Source: Apiotrichum sp. Y4204
Lineage: Eukaryota; Basidiomycota; Tremellomycetes; Trichosporonales; Trichosporonaceae
Direction of reading: 5' to 3'
Length of the DNA: 64,000 nt
NCBI GenBank assembly: GCA_025531455.1
Contig: JAMYHL010000039.1
Coordinates: forward strand, 248,001 to 312,000
Shown: in pieces, positions 56,657 through 64,000 of the stretch
Numbering within the stretch: position 1 is the first letter of the stretch
Layout: each line of letters starts with the position of its first letter
Notes under the pieces: model-generated
What the model was told of the DNA's origin: nothing
Databases searched by the model: none
Seen by the model: the letters and a program-made list of their open reading frames with translations, nothing else
Translations under genes and position numbers: made by a program

Positions 56657-58405
56657 TGCCCGCCGTGCTCTTCGCTTCCCCGCGGGAGGTGCTGTAGTTG
56701 TGGTGGCCTTTCTGTGCTGAATTTGTTGTCTAATGTCGAATCTGTATCCGTAGTTGAGATTGCGTGAACGAGGTGGATGTTGTTATTCCAGTAGTGGTGG
56801 AGGTTTTGGGTTGGAAAGTGGCAGGGTACAAGTCCGTGGGATGTATGATGCAAGCATATGCATGGCCATCCGGTCGGGCCGGGTATTGACTTGAATGATT
56901 CGCGCAGATCAATGATCTGCTAGCGCGAGCGCCAGAGGCCTAGTGGTGCTTTAGAGGCCGCAGAGGCACAGGGGCAGAAGCGCTTCCTATTGCTTCCCAC
57001 TTTCCTCTTTGGGAGCGGATCGGGAATTGACTGGTCTGACAGGAGACTAAATTGAAACAAGATTGGCGGCGCAGATGGCCAGTAAAGCCATCGAGGCGCA
57101 GGGGGAGCAGGGCTAGCAAGGGGGGGCTAGCAGGGCTCTCGCGCTCTCGGTGACCCGGAAAACGTTGGCCCGTGCGGAAGATGATGCAAGAGGAAAAATA
57201 GAAGAAGAGGGGGGGCCCAAGCGGATATGCAGTGCAAGACGAGCAGCCTGCGAGGAGGAAGCCTCATAGACTGGTGATCTGTGCGGCAAGACACTGCACA
57301 GACAGGTACAGAGTAATTGGTACAGACACTGGCACACTTACCTGGCGCTCTTTTTCCAAGTTTAAGCTCGGGCCTTATGACTCGTGATCCCCGCACCACC
57401 CCGCACTCAAAACCCGCGACCCACCATATTTATCCGGCGCAGTAGTAGTGGTCAACGCCGACGATGGAGCGAGTCGCAAGTGGTTGCCATCGACCCATCG
57501 AGCAACCCACAACTCCTTCGTCAATCACATTGCGGACCGGTGTGTGCCGGGGAGCAAGATCAACGACGACGAAGAGAAAAAAGGGTGCGAAGGGAACGCG
57601 GAGGACACCGGGAATGAACTATTTTCGGTCTTCACTGGCCGGCTTCATTGCTCGCGTAGATGGCGCTCGTCGTCATTCATCCAGCTGTTCCGGTTGTTAT
57701 CAATGGCCGGTTGTTATCAGAGGCCGGGGTATGTGACCCAGTGACCGGGTGACTGGAAGGATCAAAGTTATATGCCAATATGGCAGCACATGTAGTGGAA
57801 CAGACGGAGAACCCGGAACGAGAGAGATCCGGAAACTGAGTGAGAGCGAGAAAGCGAGCACAGGCAAAAGCAAACCCCAGGGACAGGACCGGAGGGACGA
57901 ACAGGAAGGAAGAGAATCACGGATGTGTCAAGGAGCAGATGATGTCTCGAGGTGTTCCGTGAAGAGAAACGCAGCGAGCGCGCTATTGTGCGGAGCATGA
58001 GAGCACAACACCACAGACCCACACGCTTGTAGGTGGTGGTGCATCTACTGTCGGCCCCTCTTGTGACCAACCGGCGCCATCGCATCCATCAGCCGTCGAA
58101 AGCCATCCTTCGTGCCCTTATCACCATCATCATTCCATCGTCCGACCCTCATCAACCCATATACCATCGCACCGTTGTTGTCAAAGACTCGAACAAGACA
58201 TCAGAAGGAAGAGAAATCTGGAGCACCATCTTTCTTCTTCCCGTTCCCTGTTGATATACCCATCACAACATCCCAAGCGAAATTGATTGCCACCTTGCTT
58301 GTGCGCGCGGCTATTGGCCCACGGAGCAACCATCTCCGGCTCCATTGCTGGTCGTAGTGACCTCGCACCGTCCTCGTCCATCCCCACCGTCGGTCCACAT
58401 CGCTC
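56657..58405. other. Divergent region PIG-H to Cys-rich gene
   Basis: 1.75 kb. Contains a C/A-rich leader (58040-58400) of the downstream gene and G/C-rich repeats near 57100-57230. No gene recognised. Confidence 0.5.
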
Positions 58406-61400
58406 ATGCAGGTAAGTTGGTGTCCGTGTCCCCAACACAAGTCATCTCCGCGCGCACCAGCTCCGTCTCCTCGAACCCCACTTCCCCGCATTCCCCAGGC
58501 GCCCCAGAACAAATGCACACGCGTCCGTGGCGCGGTGCGTCATGAGAGGTCCATATCGATCGCGTCGTCGCGACGGAGCGTCGCCCCCATGCCCGCGTCG
58601 CCCTCGGCCCTCGGCGACGTGCCCATTGTCCTTGACCCCAGTACTTTTTTGTGTCCTTTTTTCGGAGCTGACTCAATTGCTAGGTTGATCTCCAGCCCAG
58701 CGTCGCTGTCCCCGCAGTGCACGTCTCGGCCGCACAAGCGGCTCATGCCGCGGCGCAGGCTCACCAGGCCCAAGCCGCCGCGGCTCAACAGGCCCAGGCG
58801 GCCCATCATGCACAGGCACACGCTCATGCACATGCACAGGCGCAGGCCGCAAAAGCACACGCCGATGCCATGCGCCGACGCGCGTCTGCTGGAGCCGTGC
58901 CCGGTGTAGGCGTATTGGGGATCGGGCCTATTGCAGCAGCAGGCGGGGCATGCGGGGCAGGCCGGGCAGGAACGGTGCCAGCCCAAGCCTCCAACGGTTT
59001 GCCATCCGTCACCGACCACTCGCATCTAGTCGGACAGGCTCCACAACACCTCGCCCATGCTCAACAACAACAACCACCATCCCATCAACACCGTCAACAA
59101 ACGCGCCACCTCTCTCTCTCGCCTATCACCCCCGTTGTCAGCATGTCGACTGGGCAAGGCGTGCCCCGCCCAGGACCGGCACCGGGGCAACCTCCTGCAC
59201 CACCATCACTCGACCTTTCCCAGCTCTTTGCCCATCAAGGCGCCGTCAACGTCCCACCCACCCCGTCACAGCCTACTCCGACCACCGCAACCCACAACAA
59301 TCCTGTACCTCAGAGTGGCATGGAGGGTCTCTCGCAGCATGACATGGAACGGCATCAACACCCGGCCAACGGGCCAACACCGGAGGACCCCTACTGGAAC
59401 GTTCGTCTCATGCAACAAACGTTTCCCATGCAAGGCTCCCGACCGGCTCGCCACATGCAGGTGCCTCCATCCGACTCTGCAATGTCTGAGAAGACCAGCG
59501 CATCGACAGCAGGAGTCCCGGGGAGTGGACGGCCACCATCTACGTCCGGCCTAACGAGTCTGATTGATGACCCGGTCAAGCCCTTCCTCGACGGTCTCGC
59601 AGCGGCCTCCGAGTCGCCTGCCCAGGCGCAAATGTGGACGGACGCCATCCGGCTCAAAATGAAGGCATTGGAGCTGCAGATCGCAGAAGCACGGTTAAAG
59701 GAGCGCACTGCTCAAGTGGAGCTGCATCGTCTACAGAGTGGCGTCGAGCGGCTGTCTTCCTCGGGATCCGGAAGCGGCAACGCGCAACAGAAGTCTGGAC
59801 AGATCCCACCCGCGCCCGCGACTGCTGGCCCATCCAACACATTTGTGACTGGTGGGTCCAACATTCCAGCCCAGCAGTTCGGGAACGATCAGTTCGGCTC
59901 CTTCCCAATGGTCAACCCTGCCGATTCCCGTTCGCCCGTCATCGAGGCATCGCAAAACTCATTCTCTGATCACATGCTCGCCTCGATGGGATTAGGGCCA
60001 CAAGGGCAGGCACTCCGGAATACCGGCAGTAACAACGGCGGCACAAGCACTCCGCAACCCGTTTCCGCATTCGACCTCGAGGCCATGCTGCAGCAACAGA
60101 ACAGTCTCGACAACCTGTTTTCCTGGCTTCCCGAAGCCGAGAACAGCCATCTCATGCCATCCTCAGCAGCGCCATCCGACCTCCTTGTGCCGGGAAACGA
60201 AATGATGGGCTTGTCGGGCGCGCCGGCGATCAAGCGCGAGAGTCTCCCGCCTGGCACACCGCTTTCTCCCGTCAAACGCCCGCTGTCCCCCGAATCTGAT
60301 GGATCGCCGCAGGCACCACCACCGAAGAAGGGCAAGCCGCGCGGTGAGAAGAAGATTGTCATCGAGCAGCATGCGGCCTGCAAGACTTGTGGCAAAGCCG
60401 TCGCACGTGTTCTCCTGCGCGCGCCCAAGACAGCGATTCCCACGCCAATTTCTGTAGAGTTCCGCTGTCCAGACTGCACCGGCGTGCACCAACCACCAGC
60501 TGCCGACCCTCATGGCGCCGCCGGCTCGTCGATTGGCTCGACCGAGGCACGCAAGCGCATGCGCACCGCGATGGAGGACGACGACCTTGTCTCGGAGGAG
60601 CCCGCATCGCGCAGATGTTTCTGTGACGTTTGTCAGCGCGTCGTCGCCTGCGGACAGGTTGTCGGTGGTCCCGAGCGCAGTGCACTCGGTAACATGGCGG
60701 AAATCATATGTGCATCATGCGACAGCAAGTACCAGAGGTATGTGTCCCCGGCATCTCGAGTAACGGTGGCTGAAGCTGACCTCTCAGGTGTACCGACTGC
60801 GGCGGTGGCGGCGGCCCGCGCGTTGGCATTGGCAAGTGGCGACTCAAGCAAGTGTTCCAGCCTGGCCGCAAGACGTGTAGCCTCTCGCATAGCCGTCTCG
60901 GTGATCGCCCTCGCGAGATCGGTGTGCATGTCACGCCGACCGACTTTACCCCCGAACAGCTCAAGGAGGTCATATCCCGGTGCAAGGCTTTGTGGACGGA
61001 AAAGACGCTCAGCCGCCTTGCTGTTCCCGAAATGCTGGAGTGAGTGTTACCAGTGTCTCACGTGTTGACCTATCAGAATCGATTTGCCACCGGGCATGGT
61101 GAATCCGCTGCGTAACTACTCCGATGTGGACGACATTGTCAACCGCTGTTGGCCATCACGTGAAGCGATGATCCGCGCCGATGGAGTGGATCGCAACCGC
61201 TTCAAGCGCTTGCTTGGTCTGACTTGGGCGCACTCCAGACCCCGGCGGACGGTTCGCACGGTCGACATTGAGGAAGAGTATGCGCGCAATGTGGATAATG
61301 GCGACGACGATGAGATGAGCACCGTCCTTGCGAATGTCAAGCGAAGTGAGTACATACGCATAACACCGTGCTGTGCTAACGATCAGCGAACGTTGTCATT

Positions 61401-61976
61401 CCGGCAGGCTCGGAGCTGATCGGCATGTGGGGCGGTGAATGGGACATGCTCCACGGCTCGCTGCTCGTCTCGACCCTTATTCCGTTCGAGGGCACCGATG
61501 GCGAAGATACATCCGCGCTGTCTGTCGGCGAGCTCATCTCCAAGGTGCAGCAGGAGCACCTTAAACTCAATCAACTCGCCATGGCCGAAGCCCACCGACT
61601 GGGCCGTGAGGCACAGCTCATCAGGCCATGCGAGCATCTCTGGGTCGTATCTGGCGGCTCGATGCCGTTGATAAGGGAGCGTATGGCAGACATCCTTGTG
61701 CGCAAACGCTCGTTTGTACACGTCGAGGAGTACCTTACTCGTCATCCCGACTTCCTCGAGGCGCTCAAGGCTCGTCCCGTCGGGCTTCATCCCGATATAC
61801 ACCGTCCCATGCCACACCAGCTTACGGACGATAATACTCAGCCCCCGCAGCCACTCATCCTTGTCCGTTGGCTCGGGAAGGACTTCGACGCGCAACGTAT
61901 TCTGGAGATCAAGCAGAAGGAGTTTGGAGGCGGAAAGGTTAAAGGAAAACCCAAGAAGGCTACAAAGGGAAAGTAG
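58406..61976 (+). CDS. Large Cys-rich low-complexity protein of unknown function
   Basis: Unrecognised. Exons 58406-58411 (ATGCAG), 58684-60737, 60788-61039, 61077-61345 and 61387-61976 give 1056 residues. The N-terminal 450 residues are low complexity: Ala/His/Gln-rich (residues 15-60), Pro/Gln-rich, with a helix ALELQIAEARLKERTAQVEL near residue 320. A basic patch PPKKGKPRGEKK precedes a Cys-rich module: CKTCGKAVARVLL, FRCPDC, FCDVCQRVVACGQ, ICASCDSKYQRCTDCGGGGG, roughly five CxxC pairs that could bind two or three zinc ions. It continues into an ordered C-terminal region (GKWRLKQVFQPGRKTCSLSHSR, DRPREIGVHVTP, GSELIGMWGGEWDMLHGSL) and ends in a Lys-rich tail. A nuclear DNA- or chromatin-binding role is plausible but not shown. 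Confidence 0.8.
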
Positions 61977-62971
61977 TGGCAACACTGTGTATCAGGCAAC
62001 CGAGGCCGTGGACCCCAATGCTGGTCGACGACATATACCCATTAAGAACTTGGAGAGGTCGACTCGAGGGAGGAGGGATCGGAAGGGAGCTTCTTTATTG
62101 TCACCGAAGCACGAATCAAATCTCTATGTTTTAGTTTCGTTTCTGTGTAGCGTGGCAACCTTTGCCTTGTCATGATGGATGTTCCGGATGTATGCATAGA
62201 CCTCTAGATATGAGAAGCTTGTCCACTGCCCAGCTTGCCCATTGCCCAGCTGGTGGACTACTACGCCGTCTAGGTACGGAGAAGGTTGTCAGAGTCGGAG
62301 ATGGGCCCGGGAACCCCACGTTGACCCGCTGTTTCCAACCTTAATTGGTCCATGCGCAGAGGCGGTACAAACCTTGCCCCTCAATCAGCTTGCACTTCGA
62401 TAACCACCACTTCGATACCGATTGCTCTGGATGGACGAGGTCCTAGGCAGGATCTTACTGCCAGGATGTGTGCACATAGACAGTTTTATGCACGATGTTG
62501 CACACGATTATTAGGCAACAACACCGATGCTGTGGAGGGCATAACTCGCGTTGAGCTGTGATGGACCGCCAGAGTGGAGGTGGCGGTGGCGATGATGGTG
62601 ATGAGAGCGGTATGATGCGATGTGACAGGGCTGCGGAAGACTGCGCTGTGACCTGTGATCGTCTTGAAGTTACGTAAAGATAATCATCCCTTGGCCGCCC
62701 TCGTCATCGTCAGAACAAAACTGAGCCCCTCTCTGGCTTCCGCGCGCCACTGAGAGCCCCTGCAGGCCGTGCAGGGCTGTCATTCCCCACCCCCCCTTGT
62801 CCCCGTCATCGTCACGTTGCATTGCGTCTCGAACAGCTCCTTGCTCCCTCATCCGTTTCTCGTTCTCGACGCTTTCCTTGCAATCGATCCATACCCATCC
62901 CCTCCCAGCCCACATCTACCCCTCCACACATCTCACCTCCTCTCGCACTCCTTCCCCGCTCCCACACCACC
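61977..62971. other. Spacer upstream of HSE1
   Basis: 995 bp; a GCCCAGCTTGCCCATTGCCC-type imperfect duplication at about 62228-62256 and a C/T-rich leader at 62760-62970. No gene. Confidence 0.5.
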
Positions 62972-64000
62972 ATGTTCGCCGGGACGGTCAACCCGTACGA
63001 GGAGCTCGTCAGTGAGTGTCCACAAGCGGCCGAGGGAACTCTGGGACACTCGAGATGGTCGATACCATCGACCTGTGGGATTGTTCCGACACACCACCGA
63101 GGTCTGACGGGGAGACCGGACTCGATCTACTAGGTCTTGACTGCATCTCTTCCATTATCATGTATTGGAACCCGCTTGCGGCTGTGGCGGAGAACCACGC
63201 CTGCTCGTTCTCCAATCACGTTCCCAGCCTTTCCTCGGCCCGACAACCGTTGCGCTCCACGCTGACCCTCCAGACAAGGCCACGGACGAAAATCTCGCGA
63301 CCGCGGACTGGGACACCAACCTTCAGATCACCGACAAGGTCTCCGAGGACACGGCAGATGGGTGAGTGCGATGGGAGAGAGTGGAATGAGGACGTGGGCT
63401 GGGGGAGATTGCTATGAGGGTGGCGGCGACACACATTGAAGTCTAGACGATACAGCCTGCGACGATGGTTGTGCAATCTGGCTTTGGATCTCATGAGCTA
63501 CTCGATGCAGTACTCAGGCCTCTATCCACTCCAATCTCAGCATTGATATCCCATGATACGCTGATCTAACCCGCAGTGCTCGTGATGTTGTACAGGCGCT
63601 TGCCAAGCGCCTGATGCACCGCAACCCCAATGTGCAGCTGTATGCACTCGAGTTGGCAAACGCGCTGGCACAGAACTGCGGAAAGACTGTGCATGCCGAG
63701 CTCAGCAGCCGTAACTGGACCCAGGCGCTGACTCGCTTGGTCCTCGACAAGGTGAGTACCTGTGCTTGCCGCAGATCGTACGAGGAGAGCGGACATTCTA
63801 GACTCGCATTATGGTCGCTTAGACGCACATTCTGCCGCCGATACTAACTCATTCACAGTCCACATCTCCCGCTGTTCAGAAACAAGCTCTCAAGTACATT
63901 CACGATTGGGCGAGGCAGTTTGAGGAGTCTGGTGACCCAAACCTCTCCCTCATGGGCGAGCTGTACGATAAGCTCCGTGCTCAGAGTAAGTCGAGGCTGC
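62972..64000 (+). CDS. HSE1: HSE1 (STAM), ESCRT-0 VHS domain, 5' part
   Basis: ESCRT-0 subunit that binds ubiquitinated cargo on endosomes with VPS27. Exons seen: 62972-63011, 63274-63361, 63577-63751 and 63859-63985, with the donor at 63986 and the rest outside the window. The VHS domain is complete: NPYEELVNKATDENLATADW, DTNLQITDKVSEDTADGARD, VVQALAKRLMHRNPNVQLYA, LELANALAQNCGKTVHAELS, RNWTQALTRLVLDK and VQKQALKYIHDWARQFEESG. The start MFAGTVNPYEE and lack of a FYVE finger close by favour HSE1 over VPS27; SH3 and UIM parts would lie downstream. Confidence 0.88.

Noticed and set aside
1..64000. tRNA, rRNA, CRISPR, IS or transposon
   Set aside because: No B-box-like GGTTCGANTCC in a tRNA context, no repeated-spacer array, no transposase, reverse transcriptase or terminal repeats were found by eye; a computed scan could still reveal degenerate elements.

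Overview
The window is nuclear DNA from a GC-rich, intron-dense basidiomycete yeast or fungus, most likely a tremellomycete of the Trichosporon/Cutaneotrichosporon kind. The evidence is many short introns (mostly about 35-60 nt, GTNNGT...CTNAC/CTAAC...AG), a Cryptococcus-like house-keeping gene set, Zn2Cys6 regulators and GPI-type surface proteases. No rRNA, tRNA, CRISPR array or transposon was recognised. Gene models were built by hand from splice signals, reading phase and family conservation; every exon junction is a prediction.

Layout: 1-5 kb holds ALG9 (3' part), the SMC5/6 subunit NSE3 and exosome subunit RRP42. 5-16.6 kb holds an unassigned 667-residue protein, the splicing factor U2AF large subunit, the CDK adaptor CKS1 (with 6- and 10-nt micro-exons and a 49-nt G run in an intron), a UPF0303-like protein and a C1orf131/Faf1-like ribosome-biogenesis factor. 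17-22 kb holds a METTL7-like methyltransferase, ATG8 and RPF2. 24-38 kb is a sparser region rich in secreted or surface proteins: an R-type lectin, two GPI-type aspartic proteases that are tandem paralogues, and a single-pass membrane protein, with TAF11 embedded between them. 38.6-46.3 kb holds a Zn2Cys6 transcription factor whose zinc cluster is assembled from micro-exons, then RRP6. 47-56.7 kb holds mL46 (MRPL17), a NAPE-PLD/FMP30-like hydrolase with a His-rich repeat insert, TIM8, a FAM32A homologue, pirin and PIG-H/GPI15. 58-62 kb holds a large Cys-rich protein of unknown function, and the window ends inside HSE1 (STAM).

Functional themes are RNA processing (U2AF, RRP42, RRP6, RPF2, C1orf131-like), secretory-pathway glycosylation and GPI synthesis (ALG9, PIG-H) alongside GPI-type cargo proteins, mitochondria (mL46, TIM8, FMP30-like) and trafficking/autophagy (ATG8, HSE1). 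There is no operon; neighbours are arranged divergently, convergently or in tandem with separate promoters. The most unusual sequence features are the density of tiny coding exons, the G49 run, the duplicated protease genes with exons of identical length, and the Cys-rich protein.
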